Origin: Natronorubrum tibetense GA33
GTDB lineage: Archaea; Halobacteriota; Halobacteria; Halobacteriales; Natrialbaceae
DNA length: 64,000 nt
Assembly: GCF_000383975.1 (NCBI RefSeq)
Contig: NZ_KB913017.1
Coordinates: 3,820,265-3,884,264, forward strand
Direction of reading: 5' to 3'
Part shown: positions 44,071 through 53,716 of the stretch, piece by piece
How the letters are laid out: each line of letters opens with the position of its first letter
How positions within the stretch are numbered: the first letter of the stretch is position 1
Program-made: the position numbers and the translations under genes
The notes under the pieces: generated by a model
Told to the model about the DNA's origin: nothing
Database searches by the model: none
The model's input: only the letters and a program-made list of their open reading frames with translations

Positions 44071-45192
44071 TCAGACGCCGAACGTCGCCCGAAGCATGTC
44101 GCGGGTGCCGGGCCCGAGGCCGACGGCGACGACGGTGATCATCATCAGGATAGCAAACCGCGGGCTCTCTTCGAAGATCTCCTCGTTGAAGATCCAGATG
44201 ATGAAGACCGGCGCGGCGAGTTTCAGGAGCGCGAACGGCCAGGCTTCGCCGATGACTTCCGTGACGCCCGCCGGGACGACCGATCCAGTGTAGGTGACGA
44301 TGGCCTCGTTGACCGGGTGTTTCGGGCTGTAGCCGAGCCCCCAGACGTGCGACCAGTCGAGCATCAACTGATTGGCGAAGCCATCGACGGCGTGGGCCCA
44401 GATGACCACGATGCCCATGGTTCCGGTCCCCGCGTTCAACCCGGGTGCGAAGCGCTGAATTCCCCACCAGACGAGCGCCGTCGAGACGGTCGCCGCCGTA
44501 AGGACGATCGCGGGGATCGACGGGTAGAACGACGCGTACTCCGTCGTCGCGGCGAGATACCCGAGCCAGCCGACGGTTACGGCGAGCACTACCGCACCGA
44601 CACCGAACAGCGGATACTCATAGCCCGAGACGTGGTCGTTTCGCTCGAGCCAGACGGAGCCGACTACGGCGATGAACGCGATGAGGGCGACGGTAAAGTA
44701 GATCAGCGGACTGATCAGGAAACCCGACCACGGCAGTTGGATGGCGAGTTCACCCGTCTCGCGGTAGGCGGCGACGTTTGCGTCCTCGACCGTGCGAAGC
44801 GCCCCACCGAACAGCATGAACGGGAACAGGGCGAAAAAGCCCGCGCGGTAACGGTCGATATCGAGGCGACGAATCGCGAACAGGATCCCGATCGCCATCA
44901 GGATCAGCGTCGGGATGTAGCCGGCGTAGGAAACAACGGTGTAGCCGGGCGAGGCGAACGGCCCGTCGTCGGGACCGGCCTCGTTCGCGTTGATTTGTTC
45001 GCCGCCGGCCCAGGCGACCTCGCCCCAGCCGTGGGCGTCGGCGACCATCGGTCCCCAGTAGTACTGCCAGATGAAGTCGACGTACACCCGCTGGGGGAAG
45101 AGGAGGGCAGCGATGGCGACACCGCCAAAGATGAGGACGACGGCCGCGGCCCAGACTTTCTCGGCCCCGTACCGTTCGATATACTCGTCCAT
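44071..45192 (-). CDS. DUF63 family membrane protein
   Basis: A 373-residue protein with about eight or nine helices. The sequence [16 protein letters not shown] (about 40-55) and [16 protein letters not shown] (about 88-103) match the DUF63 pattern, as does [14 protein letters not shown] (about 266-279). The family is widespread in archaea and uncharacterised; a transport or enzyme role in the membrane is possible. It is followed on the same strand by nothing within 90 bases. The start is the ATG before the first amphipathic segment. Confidence 0.85.
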   Translation of the reverse strand: MDEYIERYGAEKVWAAAVVLIFGGVAIAALLFPQRVYVDFIWQYYWGPMVADAHGWGEVAWAGGEQINANEAGPDDGPFASPGYTVVSYAGYIPTLILMAIGILFAIRRLDIDRYRAGFFALFPFMLFGGALRTVEDANVAAYRETGELAIQLPWSGFLISPLIYFTVALIAFIAVVGSVWLERNDHVSGYEYPLFGVGAVVLAVTVGWLGYLAATTEYASFYPSIPAIVLTAATVSTALVWWGIQRFAPGLNAGTGTMGIVVIWAHAVDGFANQLMLDWSHVWGLGYSPKHPVNEAIVTYTGSVVPAGVTEVIGEAWPFALLKLAAPVFIIWIFNEEIFEESPRFAILMMITVVAVGLGPGTRDMLRATFGV

Positions 45193-45267
45193 GATCGATA
45201 TCCGTGGGGGCGAGCGCTTACCGTTTCCGATTTCCTGCAGATTCTGACGGTCGGCCGTCGGTGACCG

Positions 45268-46080
45268 TCACGTCGTCACACCGTCGATCTCGAGCGCTGC
45301 AGCCCGGAGTTCGTCGTGAATCCCCCCGTTCGAGGCCACCAGCCCCTGACTGTCGTGTCGCCAGCGGTTCCCCTCGAGATCGGTGACGGTCCCCCCGGCC
45401 TCGCGAATCAAGTGGACGCCCGCGACGGTGTCCCACGAGTTGGCCTGCAGGTTGGTCATCGTCCCCTCGAGCGTTCCCGCGGCGACCATCGCGAGCTCGA
45501 GTTGGGCGCAGCCGAACCGGCGCATGTCGCCGAACCGCTCGACGATCGCGCGGGTCGCCGCGGCGTACTGGTCGCGCTGGTCGTAGTCCCACCAGAAGGT
45601 CGGACAGACGGTCGCTGCCTCGGGATCGCTCACGTCGCTGACTGAGAGCGGGCCGTCGTTGCGGGCCGCCTCGTTGGGACCGGACCGGTACGTATCCGAG
45701 AGCGCGGGACAGACGACCGCCGCCCCGACCGGCTCGCCGTCGCGGACGGCGGCGACAGCCGTCGCGAACGCGCGGTTCTCGTTAACGTAGTTGTTCGTCC
45801 CGTCGATGGGGTCGACGATCCAGGCCGGGCCGTCTTCGGGGACGGCTTTCAGCGCGTCCTCCTCCTCGCCGACGACCGGGTCCGTCGGGAACTCGCCCTC
45901 GAGAACCTCGATCACTCGCTGCTGGGCGTCTCGGTCGACCTGCGTGACGACGTCGGTCTTCCCGTCCTTGCGTTCGATCTCGAGATCGGTTCGAAACGAC
46001 TTCGCGGCGACGCCAGCGCCGGCAGTAGCCGCACTGAGGGCAACGCTCGCTCGACGAGCGTCCTGTTCGCGTTCGTTCAT
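45268..46080 (-). CDS. Inositol monophosphatase family protein
   Basis: A 270-residue Mg2+-dependent phosphatase. EEEDAL (about 74), DPIDGTNNYV (about 91-100) and NSWDTVAGVHLIREAGG (about 202-218) are the three metal and substrate motifs. Family members dephosphorylate inositol phosphates, fructose bisphosphate or NADP, and archaeal ones often have several activities. The ATG at 46080 begins MNEREQDARR, close to family length; the longer frame adds nothing conserved. It is divergent from the MFS gene. Confidence 0.9.
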   Translation of the reverse strand: MNEREQDARRASVALSAATAGAGVAAKSFRTDLEIERKDGKTDVVTQVDRDAQQRVIEVLEGEFPTDPVVGEEEDALKAVPEDGPAWIVDPIDGTNNYVNENRAFATAVAAVRDGEPVGAAVVCPALSDTYRSGPNEAARNDGPLSVSDVSDPEAATVCPTFWWDYDQRDQYAAATRAIVERFGDMRRFGCAQLELAMVAAGTLEGTMTNLQANSWDTVAGVHLIREAGGTVTDLEGNRWRHDSQGLVASNGGIHDELRAAALEIDGVTT

Positions 46081-46170
46081 TATCGACCGTCTGTCGGGCT
46101 GATTGAAAAGCGGTCGCAATTCGGCACGCCGGTACCGGCGGGCGGCGTCGATGGGTGTCGGATTTCTGTC

Positions 46171-47604
46171 GTGAGCACGGGTACGCGTCCGGCAGAATAC
46201 GGGGTTTCGTTTCGAAACAGTCTTTTCACGGCTGGCGAAACGTCCGCCGTGAACGAGGATCGCCTACAGTTCTGGTCGCTCTATCTCACACGGTTCTCTG
46301 AGGGGTTCGGCTTCATCACGCTGATCACGCTGTTGCCGTACTACATCAACGCGCTCGATCCGACCGGCACGACGGTTCTCGGACTGACGATCAGCGCGGG
46401 GCTGATCGTCGGCCTGTACACCACCGGATTCACCTTCGCGCAGACGGTCGCCATCGTGCCGCTCGCGTGGGCCGGCGACCGATTCGACAAACGCCTCGTC
46501 CTGCTCCTCGTCCTCGGGATCGGCATCTTCGTCTACGGCCTGTTTCCGATCGTCGACTCGAGTGCGTCGTTCATCGCGATTCGGGCGCTGCAGGGAATCG
46601 CCGTCACCGGTGCTGGACTGATGACGCTCTCGCTCGTCGGCCAACTCGCGGACGGCGGCACGCGAGCGAATTACATCGGGAAGGCAAACGCCGCGAGTTT
46701 CGCCGCGTCGATCGTCGGCAGCCTCAGCGCGGGGACGCTCTACGAGGCGTTCGGCTTCGGCCCTATTTTCGCGATCATCGTCTGTATCATGTTCGCCGCG
46801 TGGCTCGGCACGTTTCGGTACCTCGAGACGGACGAGACCCGCGTCCACGGCTTTCCGTTCACCGACCTCGCGCTCAACCGGAAGCTCATCACGCTCTCGA
46901 CGTTCCGGGTCCAGTACGCGTTTTCGGTCACCCTCGTTCGAACGTGGATCCCGATCTACGCCGGCGTCGCGGCCGCACAGGGTGGGCTGGCCTACGGCGG
47001 GCTCGCCGTTTCGCTCACCGTCGTCGCCGAGAAGTTTACCAACATGTGCTGTCAGCCCTTCACGGGACGGCTCTCGGACGGCTACGGCCGAGCCATGTTC
47101 GTCTTCGCCGGCGGCGCGGCGTACGGGCTGGTCGCGCTGCTCGTGCCCTTTTCCCCGGCGATTGGTTCGGCACTCGGACTGTCTTCGGAGATCGTCGTCG
47201 GCGTTCCAGCGATCCTCGCCGGTGCAACGCTTCCCGCATTCCTGCCGCTCGAGTCGATCCCCGCTCAGTTCACGCTGTTCAGTGGCGTTTCCGCGGCGTT
47301 TTTGCCGCTGGTCGCCATCGCCGGTCTGTTGGGCATCGCCGACAGCTTCCGCGAACCCGCGAGCATGGCTTTGTTCGCTGACGAAGGTACCGACGAGGGC
47401 GGTGTGGCCTCGAGTTTCGGCATCCGGGAACTCGTCTGGCGGCCGGGCAGCGTCATCGCGCCGTTGCTGGGCGGCTGGCTCATGTACGAGGTGAGCATGG
47501 CGTCCGTGTTCTACGTCGGCGGCGCGTTCGCGCTGACCGGCGTCACGACGTTCCTCGTGATCCTCGTCTGGGCCCACGGGCGGCGGGCGCTTCTCGAGTG
47601 GTGA
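46171..47604 (+). CDS. Major facilitator superfamily transporter
   Basis: A 477-residue (or 451 from a later start) carrier with 12 helices. The motif between helices 2 and 3, WAGDRFDKR (about 104-112), and the one in the second half, GRLSDGYGR (about 300-308), are clear MFS A motifs. It moves a small solute with an ion gradient; a drug or metabolite is possible. The first start is a GTG at 46171; a second GTG at 46249 (VNEDRLQFW) would place the helix nearer the N-terminus and may be the true start. Confidence 0.88.
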   Translation: MSTGTRPAEYGVSFRNSLFTAGETSAVNEDRLQFWSLYLTRFSEGFGFITLITLLPYYINALDPTGTTVLGLTISAGLIVGLYTTGFTFAQTVAIVPLAWAGDRFDKRLVLLLVLGIGIFVYGLFPIVDSSASFIAIRALQGIAVTGAGLMTLSLVGQLADGGTRANYIGKANAASFAASIVGSLSAGTLYEAFGFGPIFAIIVCIMFAAWLGTFRYLETDETRVHGFPFTDLALNRKLITLSTFRVQYAFSVTLVRTWIPIYAGVAAAQGGLAYGGLAVSLTVVAEKFTNMCCQPFTGRLSDGYGRAMFVFAGGAAYGLVALLVPFSPAIGSALGLSSEIVVGVPAILAGATLPAFLPLESIPAQFTLFSGVSAAFLPLVAIAGLLGIADSFREPASMALFADEGTDEGGVASSFGIRELVWRPGSVIAPLLGGWLMYEVSMASVFYVGGAFALTGVTTFLVILVWAHGRRALLEW

Positions 47605-47622
47605 ACGGACACCGACGAGGCC

Positions 47623-48651
47623 CTACTCCGTCCGGAGGAACCGGTCGTCGTGGTCGGGTTCGTCCTCCCGGAGGAAAAACAGCGCGAGCGAGCGGGCCGG
47701 CGCGTCGGCGAACCGATTCGACACCGTTCGAAGTTCGTCATCCCAGCCGATCTCGCCCTCTCGAACTGCGAGCGTCACGATCAGCTCTTCGGGGGTCGTC
47801 TCGGTTTCGAGCGACGACTGGAGGTCGCGCCACGACGCGACCGAGGAAAATTCGGCGGGGATATCGATCTCGACGAGATCGAAGAGCGTCCGGTACTGCT
47901 GGACGTTCTGCTCGAAGACGGAGACGGAGATACCCGCCTCGAGAACGCTCGCCAACTGTTTGACGTTGTAGATCGCCTCGTAGAACCCCTCGTGGTGATC
48001 CGTCTGCCGGGGAACCACGACGTGCACCCGATCTATCTCGGCGAGTGAGTCATCGATCTGTGCCAGATAGACCGGGAGGTCCGTCCGAGAGAGGACTCGA
48101 TCGATTGTCCGTCCATCCGACGCGTCGAGGACGGGGCGCGTTCCGTCCCAGTCCATCACGAGCAGATCGGCGTCGGTCTCGTGGGCCGTCCGGACGATCG
48201 ATTCAGCGACGTCGTCGTCTCGACTCGTCCCGGTCTGCACGGCGGTCGTTCTGTCGCGACCCACTTCGGCGAGTCCGTCGTGAAACGCAGTGATTTCGTC
48301 GGCAGCAGTCCCATCGTTCGGCTCGTCCCGCGTATCGGAGCAAACGGTAAAGAGGTGGATCGGCTCATCGCCGTACCGGTGTTTGATCGAGCACGCGAGA
48401 TCGAACAGACGATCCGAGTTCGCCTGATCGACGGTAACCGGAAGGAGAATTCGGGGATCGATCGCTCTCGCGTCGTCGACGTCCTCGGTATCGAAGAGGG
48501 ATAGCTGGGGCGACGGCGGGCTGAATCCCTCCTCTCGAGTCTCGTCCGCCGACGTTGCCGACCGGCGTCGCTTGATTCCGACTCCCGCCAACGCCAGGAG
48601 CACTCCGGCCACGAGCACGCTCGAGACGACGATCAGCGTGATGGTCGTCAT
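47623..48651 (-). CDS. Membrane-anchored UspA-like protein
   Basis: A 342-residue protein. One N-terminal helix (about 4-26, ITLIVVSSVLVAGVLLALAG) is followed by an acidic linker and two domains similar to UspA (about 65-200 and 205-340). VDQANSDRLFDLACSIKHRY and RTAHETDADLLVMDWDG resemble the UspA core. The ATP motif GxxG is degenerate, so it may not bind nucleotide. Possibly the soluble partner of a transporter, like the C-terminus of the permease at 36090-38453. The ATG at 48651 starts right before the helix. Confidence 0.7.
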   Translation of the reverse strand: MTTITLIVVSSVLVAGVLLALAGVGIKRRRSATSADETREEGFSPPSPQLSLFDTEDVDDARAIDPRILLPVTVDQANSDRLFDLACSIKHRYGDEPIHLFTVCSDTRDEPNDGTAADEITAFHDGLAEVGRDRTTAVQTGTSRDDDVAESIVRTAHETDADLLVMDWDGTRPVLDASDGRTIDRVLSRTDLPVYLAQIDDSLAEIDRVHVVVPRQTDHHEGFYEAIYNVKQLASVLEAGISVSVFEQNVQQYRTLFDLVEIDIPAEFSSVASWRDLQSSLETETTPEELIVTLAVREGEIGWDDELRTVSNRFADAPARSLALFFLREDEPDHDDRFLRTE

Positions 48652-49004
48652 CTCACCGTACCCGACGCTGGTGACTGCGGGTCGCAGTATCGGATCGCTG
48701 TACGCCACCCTGGACCGACGTGTCCGAGACTCGTGAGTCTCTCACTGATCGATAACACCTGTTCGACACTGTCTGCTTGACGACTATAACTGTGCCCATA
48801 TACAGCCATCCCCACTCGAAAAGACCACTTCGCTGTTTATTTCCCAATTGAAACTACACTCGAACAGTTATTCGCCACACTTAGCCACATCCAGTCATCA
48901 GAGAGACGATTTCGACTGAGTAGCGACGGCGTTCCTCGAGAGCGCCAACCGTTCCGCAGAAGTTTGCGAGGGCAAGACGCTCCGTCTTGCCGCACTATTG
49001 ATAG
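48652..49004. other. Intergenic stretch with palindromes
   Basis: About 353 bases between the UspA-like gene and the tRNA. A perfect palindrome, GAGACTC-GT-GAGTCTC, spans 48726-48741. Two further hairpins next to the tRNA are listed separately. No coding frame is convincing; it is partly A/T-rich (48780-48900). Confidence 0.45.
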
Positions 49005-49008
49005 TGCG
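48971..49008. repeat. Two tandem hairpins beside tRNA-Leu
   Basis: GGCAAGACG-CTC-CGTCTTGCC (48971-48991) and CGCACTAT-TG-ATAGTGCG (48991-49008) are perfect inverted repeats that share one base. The second overlaps the tRNA 3' end. On the minus strand they come directly after the tRNA and could form in the precursor RNA. Confidence 0.6.
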
Positions 49009-49087
49009 AGGGGAGGGAATCGAACCCACGAACCCCTACGGGAGCGGATCTTGAGTCCGCCGCCGTTGGCCGCTTGGCTACCCTCGC
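49005..49087 (-). tRNA. tRNA-Leu (anticodon CAA)
   Basis: On the minus strand an 83-base gene starts GCGAGGGTAGCC and ends at a discriminator A, with the 7-base acceptor stem GCGAGGG pairing perfectly with CCCTCGC. The anticodon loop reads CTCAAGA, giving CAA for leucine. The long variable arm (about 15 bases) marks a class II tRNA, and GGTTCGAATCC is the T loop. No intron is seen. The CCA is not encoded. A TTTAA element (about 49120-49126) lies 35 bases upstream. Confidence 0.95.
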
Positions 49088-49219
49088 ACGCAGTTGTTGC
49101 TTTCGTCCTCATGGGGTTAAATCGTCCGATTCTCACTCCGATCGCGGAGGCCGGGAGGAGCCACTGTACTCGAGCGGACCTGAAAACGCTTAGGGCGATC
49201 GCGCCCGGAAACGAAAGAT

Positions 49220-49447
49220 ATGAGCGAAAATCGCGTCGTTCAGGGACGGATGGTCACGGGAAGAAAACTCGCAGAGCTAATCGAGGACGATTCGGTCATG
49301 GAGGCCGAGCCGATCGAGGACGCCGACAGGGAGTGTCCCGACTGCGGCGGAGGCGTCCTGAAAGTCGGCTACATGCCCTCGGTGACGGAGTTCATCACGG
49401 GCTGGAAGTGCCAGGACTGTGACTGGAGCGAGACGGATCGGGACTGA
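49220..49447 (+). CDS. DUF5795-type zinc-ribbon protein
   Basis: A 75-residue protein. CPDCGG (about 39) and CQDCDW (about 64) form a zinc ribbon at the C-terminus, and the first 30 residues are a helix-rich lead-in (GRKLAELIEDD). It matches the haloarchaeal DUF5795 family, of unknown role. A Shine-Dalgarno sequence is not evident. Nothing indicates enzyme activity. Confidence 0.8.
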   Translation: MSENRVVQGRMVTGRKLAELIEDDSVMEAEPIEDADRECPDCGGGVLKVGYMPSVTEFITGWKCQDCDWSETDRD

Positions 49448-49495
49448 GGCTCGAGCCCCATAGCTGTTATACCGTTGACTGAATTGCAGCAGTGT

Positions 49496-49876
49496 ATGGC
49501 CGATGTCGTGCTGCTGAAACAGCGTGTCGAACCGGGAAAGACGGATCAACTCCGCGAGTGGATGGCAGAGCTCCGGTCGCGTCGAGACGAAGCCGTCGAA
49601 ACCCTCCAGCACGAAGGGCTGTACACGGAGGCCAGCTTCGTCGAATCGAGGGCGGACGGAACGTTCCTCCTGACGTTTCTGGAGGCCGAAGATATCGACC
49701 GCGCGTTCGAAGCGTACGAATCGTCCACCCACGAACTCGATCGAGAGCACCGGGAGGTACTGGACGAAGTGCTCGCAGACGTCCAACCGGAGCGGAATAT
49801 CGAAGTGCTCGCAGAAGTCCAACCGGAGCGGAATATCGAACTGCTATACCAGGTGACAAATCCCGAGCGACCGTAA
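49496..49876 (+). CDS. DUF6176 family protein with internal tandem duplication
   Basis: A 126-residue soluble protein. VVLLKQRVEPGKTDQLREW (about 4-22) and ASFVESRADGTFLLTFLEAE (about 46-65) match the DUF6176 pattern, a ferredoxin-like fold of unknown role. Near the end a 36-base unit (49766-49801 and 49802-49837) is duplicated with one mismatch, giving two copies of a 12-residue segment (EVLADVQPERNI and EVLAEVQPERNI). The ATG at 49496 gives the usual N-terminus. Confidence 0.75.
   Translation: MADVVLLKQRVEPGKTDQLREWMAELRSRRDEAVETLQHEGLYTEASFVESRADGTFLLTFLEAEDIDRAFEAYESSTHELDREHREVLDEVLADVQPERNIEVLAEVQPERNIELLYQVTNPERP
49766..49837 (+). repeat. 36-bp tandem duplication inside the DUF6176 gene
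   Basis: Two adjacent 36-base copies (49766-49801 and 49802-49837) differ at one base (GAC versus GAA). The reading frame is kept, adding 12 residues. Confidence 0.85.
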
Positions 49877-50007
49877 TCCCTCGCCACCGACTTGGAGCCG
49901 ACTGCTCGAGCACTGTCTCCACCGTTCGCTCGAGCGCACCCGAATCTTCTGCCGATCGCGAGGCAGTACCGATTAGTATGCCGTCATCGTCTGGTACGGC
50001 ACGAGCG

Positions 50008-50241
50008 ATGGACATCGGCGAGTATCGTGTCTACCTCCGGAATCGAGTCCTGTTACTCGCCTGTCTCGCCGTCGCGCTCGGCGCAGCCAGATGGAGCGGG
50101 CTGCTCGAGCCGTCTTCGTTCTCCGGGATGGAAGGTCGGGCGTACGTTCTCCAAATCCTCGCAGTCGTGATAACCGTCAGCTGGGTTATCATCGCCGTGA
50201 TCGGTCTGATCGGAGTGGTGAGATGGGGGCGAACGACATAG
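50008..50241 (+). CDS. Small membrane protein (77 aa)
   Basis: A 77-residue protein with two hydrophobic segments (about 10-25, VLLLACLAVALGAARW, and 45-70, VLQILAVVITVSWVIIAVIG). It has haloarchaeal codon bias and a polar N-terminus, MDIGEYRVYLRN. An ATG at 49978 in the same frame would add ten residues. No family is recognised. It ends 16 bases before the UbiA gene stop, on the opposite strand. Confidence 0.6.
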   Translation: MDIGEYRVYLRNRVLLLACLAVALGAARWSGLLEPSSFSGMEGRAYVLQILAVVITVSWVIIAVIGLIGVVRWGRTT

Positions 50242-50256
50242 CGACACTCATCTGGC

Positions 50257-51135
50257 TCAGAGCACGCCGAGCCACTCGACGAGCACGACGACGACGACCG
50301 CGAGAAACACGTGCTCGCCGTCGACGACGAAGCCGTAGTACAGCGGGCCGCGGTCGGGCGTGGCGAACGGAATGTAGCCCGCGACGTAGCCGTTCATCGC
50401 GAGCAGCGCGAGGAATTCGAGCGAGAGGTCCGTCCCGAAGACGAGTCCGACGACGACTGCGGCTACGACGACGTTTGCGATCTGCGAGTAGCGCCGCGTC
50501 GCGGCCGTTCCGAGCGTGTTTGGAACGGTCGCGATTCCTTCCTCGCGATCGCCCGGAATGTCCTTGACGTCGAAGATCACCGCCGCGATGGTAATCATCG
50601 CGATTACGTAGCCCGCAACGGCAAGGATCTCGAGCGTCCAGAGCTGTTCGTAGTAGTAGCCGACGCCGAGCGGAATCAGTCCCCAGGCGAACCCGACGAA
50701 GACGTTCTTGACGAGGAAGACCCGTTTGATCCCCCCGACCGAGTAGAGGAGCGCGACGACGAGCGGGAGCAGCAGGTAGATCGCTCCCGGCAGCCCCTCC
50801 AGCACGGCGATTGCGATAGCGATGACGTAACAGCCGACGCCGAGCGTGAGGAGGATCGTTCCGTAGCGTTTCGTAAACGAGGCCCGGTCCGGAACGTTGG
50901 CCTCGTCTTCCTCGAGGTCGGTGAATCGATTGACGGTGTAAACGAACAGCGTGGCCGCGAAGACGATGAAGAGCGGCAACGCCTCGAGCGGGAGATCCGC
51001 GAGCAGGACTGTCGTAACGACGACGCTCATCGTAGCCAGCGAAATAAAGAGATTGCTGTGGACCAACAGCCGGAGTGTCCGCTGAAGCGACGCGACCCAC
51101 CGCCGTCCGCCGTGGGACGCAGTCGGGATGGTCAC
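50257..51135 (-). CDS. UbiA-family prenyltransferase
   Basis: A 292-residue membrane enzyme with about eight or nine helices. The two Asp-rich motifs are NRFTDLEEDEAN (about 67-78) and DVKDIPGDREEG (about 188-199), which bind the Mg-diphosphate of a prenyl donor. Archaeal members make ether lipids (digeranylgeranylglyceryl phosphate), quinones or heme O; which is meant here is uncertain. The GTG at 51135 begins VTIPTASHGG; the longer frame is not family-like. No quinone gene is adjacent. Confidence 0.85.
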   Translation of the reverse strand: MTIPTASHGGRRWVASLQRTLRLLVHSNLFISLATMSVVVTTVLLADLPLEALPLFIVFAATLFVYTVNRFTDLEEDEANVPDRASFTKRYGTILLTLGVGCYVIAIAIAVLEGLPGAIYLLLPLVVALLYSVGGIKRVFLVKNVFVGFAWGLIPLGVGYYYEQLWTLEILAVAGYVIAMITIAAVIFDVKDIPGDREEGIATVPNTLGTAATRRYSQIANVVVAAVVVGLVFGTDLSLEFLALLAMNGYVAGYIPFATPDRGPLYYGFVVDGEHVFLAVVVVVLVEWLGVL

Positions 51136-51547
51136 GTCAGTTCGGCCTCCAGCGTGGTGACGGTGACGAGCATAGTTCGAGCGAGCGCCGTCCGGCCGCC
51201 GACCAGTTCGCGTCGATCTCCGGTCGTACCGCGGCCACTCCCTGTAGGGATGAGTTGCGGCCGACCGGAAACAAACGCTTCGGTCACCCCGAGTGCGGTC
51301 GTCGGGACCGAGTCGCGAGACGTGGGATGACGGGATAGGTGGACAATCCCACACCGATGGCATCGAAAACAGCTCGAGTTCGAACGTGTGAACGTATTTC
51401 ACCACACTGTAGTGGAAAATACACACAGGGGTCGTCGACGAGAGAACGGTGTACTCACAGCCTCAGGATGAAGTTGATGAGCGTCGATAGATGCCGGTCG
51501 CGAGTGGAAACTAACAGGATTTAAGCAAGGTCGGAACGGCCGTTTGA
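51136..51547. other. Intergenic stretch with sucC promoter
   Basis: About 412 bases between divergent genes. AGGATTTAAGC (51515-51525) is a likely TATA element about 27 bases before the sucC ATG. GTATTT (51394-51399) pairs with AAATAC (51417-51422) around a CCAC/GTGG core as an imperfect inverted repeat. No gene seen. Confidence 0.45.
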
Positions 51548-52708
51548 ATGGCTATGAAACTACACGAGTATCAGGCGAAGCAAGTCTTCGCCGACGCTGG
51601 AATTCCGACGCCAGCGTCTCAACTCGCCTCCGACGTCGACGGCGCTGTTGCCGCGGCCGAGGAGATCGGGTATCCAGTCGCGATCAAGGCACAGGTACAG
51701 GTCGGTGGCCGCGGGAAGGCCGGCGGGATCAAACTCGTCGACGACGAGGACGAAGCGCGACAGGCGGCCGACGAGATTCTGGGGATGGATCTCAAGGGCT
51801 ACCATGTCGGCAGCGTCCTCGTCGAGGGCGCGGTCGATTTCACCAACGAACTCTACGTCGGAATCACGATGGACCGCGGCGAGGGCAAACCCGTCGCGAT
51901 GGTCTCGACCAAAGGTGGCGTCGACATCGAGCAGGTCGCCGAGGAAGACCCCGACGCCATCGCGCGCGAACACATCGACCCCGCCTTCGGGATGCACCCC
52001 TACCAGGCCCGCAAGGCAGTCTACGACGCCGGCGTCGATCAGGCGATCGCCCGAGACGTTTCGAGCGTCCTCACCACGCTCTACCAGCTCTGGGACGACC
52101 GCGACGGCGCAGACGCCGAGATCAACCCGCTGATGGTTACCGCAGACGACGAGGTCATCGCGGCCGACGCCGTGATGAACATCGACGAAGACGCGCTCTT
52201 CCGTCAGCCCGAACTCGCCGAGATGGAGGCAGAAGCCGCAAGCACCGGCGACGAACTCGAGCAGAAAGCCGACGAATACGGCTTCGACTACGTCCGTCTC
52301 GAGGGCAACGTCGGGATCATCGGCAACGGTGCCGGACTCGTCATGACCACGCTCGACCTCGTCGACCACTACGGCGGCGAGCCGGCGAACTTCTTGGACG
52401 TCGGCGGTGGCGCGAAGGCGGCCCGCATTGCGAACGCCCTCGATATGGTGTTCTCCGACGACAACGTCGACAGCGTCGTCTTCAACATCTTCGGCGGCAT
52501 CACCCGCGGCGACGAGGTCGCCAAGGGGATCAACGAAGCGCTCGAGCAGTTCGACGAGATTCCGAAGCCGGTCGTCGTCCGCCTGGCAGGGACGAACTGG
52601 GAGGAGGGCATGGAGATTTTGAACGAGGACCTCGTGACGGTCGAACAGACCCTCGAGTCCGCGGTACAGCGTGCTGTCGAGTACGCTGGGGAGGTGAACG
52701 ACCAATGA
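51548..52708 (+). CDS. sucC: Succinyl-CoA synthetase beta subunit
   Basis: A 386-residue ATP-grasp protein. [19 protein letters not shown] (about 3-21) is the conserved N-terminus. [20 protein letters not shown] (about 44-63) binds nucleotide, and [12 protein letters not shown] (about 317) belongs to the CoA-ligase domain. With SucD it makes succinate and ATP from succinyl-CoA in the TCA cycle. The start is either 51548 or the ATG at 51554. The stop overlaps the sucD start by 4 bases (ATGA). Confidence 0.96.
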   Translation: MAMKLHEYQAKQVFADAGIPTPASQLASDVDGAVAAAEEIGYPVAIKAQVQVGGRGKAGGIKLVDDEDEARQAADEILGMDLKGYHVGSVLVEGAVDFTNELYVGITMDRGEGKPVAMVSTKGGVDIEQVAEEDPDAIAREHIDPAFGMHPYQARKAVYDAGVDQAIARDVSSVLTTLYQLWDDRDGADAEINPLMVTADDEVIAADAVMNIDEDALFRQPELAEMEAEAASTGDELEQKADEYGFDYVRLEGNVGIIGNGAGLVMTTLDLVDHYGGEPANFLDVGGGAKAARIANALDMVFSDDNVDSVVFNIFGGITRGDEVAKGINEALEQFDEIPKPVVVRLAGTNWEEGMEILNEDLVTVEQTLESAVQRAVEYAGEVNDQ

Positions 52709-53577
52709 GTGTACTAGTCGACGACGACACGCGCGTCGTGGTACAGGGCATCACCGGCGGGGAAGGGAAATTCCACGCCGAACAGATGATGGAGTACGGT
52801 ACGAACGTCGTCGCGGGCGCGGTTCCGGGCAAGGGCGGTCAGGAGGCCGCCGGCGTTCCCGTCTACGACACGGTCCACGAGGCCGTCGAGGAGGAGAACG
52901 CCGACACCTCGGTCATCTTCGTCCCGCCGGCGTTTGCCGGCGACGCCGTCTTCGAGTCGCTCGACTCGGATCTCGACCTCGCGGTCGCCATCACCGAGGG
53001 TATTCCGACCCAGGACATGGCTCGAGTCAACAAGCGACTCTCCGAGACTGACACCCGTCTCATCGGTCCAAACTGTCCGGGTCTCATCACGCCCGGCGAG
53101 GCCAAACTCGGCATTCTCCCCGGCAACATCTTCTCGGAGGGGAACGTTGGGCTGGTCTCTCGGTCAGGGACGCTGACCTACCAGGTCGTCGACAACCTGA
53201 CCAACCGCGGCATCGGTCAGACCACCGCGATCGGTATCGGCGGCGACCCGATCATCGGCACGGACTTCGTCGACGCCCTCGAACTGTTCGAGGACGACCC
53301 CGACACCGACGCCATCGTCATGTGCGGTGAGATCGGCGGCGAAGACGAGGAGGAGGCCGCTGCGTTCATCGACGACTACGTCGACACGCCGGTCGCCGGC
53401 TTCATCGCCGGTCGTACCGCGCCGCCGGGCAAGCGGATGGGCCACGCCGGTGCGATCGTTTCCGGCTCCGGAACCGGCACCGCAGAGAGCAAGATCAACG
53501 CGCTCAACGACGCCGGCGTCCCCGTCGGCGACACTCCCGAAGAGGTCGCCGACCACATCGAAGGCTTCCTCGGGTAA
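52705..53577 (+). CDS. sucD: Succinyl-CoA synthetase alpha subunit
   Basis: A 290-residue protein. The N-terminal Rossmann fold [16 protein letters not shown] (about 13-28) binds CoA, and the phospho-acceptor His is in [11 protein letters not shown] (about 243-253). It is coupled to sucC by a 4-base overlap, forming the standard TCA-cycle operon. Start at the overlap ATG. Length matches the family. Confidence 0.96.
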   Translation: MSVLVDDDTRVVVQGITGGEGKFHAEQMMEYGTNVVAGAVPGKGGQEAAGVPVYDTVHEAVEEENADTSVIFVPPAFAGDAVFESLDSDLDLAVAITEGIPTQDMARVNKRLSETDTRLIGPNCPGLITPGEAKLGILPGNIFSEGNVGLVSRSGTLTYQVVDNLTNRGIGQTTAIGIGGDPIIGTDFVDALELFEDDPDTDAIVMCGEIGGEDEEEAAAFIDDYVDTPVAGFIAGRTAPPGKRMGHAGAIVSGSGTGTAESKINALNDAGVPVGDTPEEVADHIEGFLG

Positions 53578-53598
53578 CCTCGAGTCGGGACATCCACC

Positions 53599-53608
53599 GC
53601 TCTCGTTT
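53599..53608 (+). terminator. T-rich terminator after sucD
   Basis: CTCTCGTTTTC follows the sucD stop by about 22 bases, an archaeal oligo-T type of signal. Confidence 0.3.
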
Positions 53609-53716
53609 TCTTGGCGGCGAGTCGGTTTCGGTGCGAAGATTCAGGTGGAAAACGGGGCCTATCGCTTCGTGACGATCGTGCGAACGTTTGTTATGCTCTA
53701 GGGATACTAGTCGACT

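Noticed and set aside
46264-47577. 437-codon open frame opposite the MFS gene
   Set aside because: Antisense shadow with the same mirrored membrane-helix composition.
48837-49136. 99-codon minus-strand frame across the tRNA
   Set aside because: It reads through the tRNA gene; the tRNA structure explains the bases.
51544-53577. 677-codon frame across sucC and sucD
   Set aside because: Its first part is an out-of-frame reading of sucC; only the sucD end is real. Not a natural SucC-SucD fusion.
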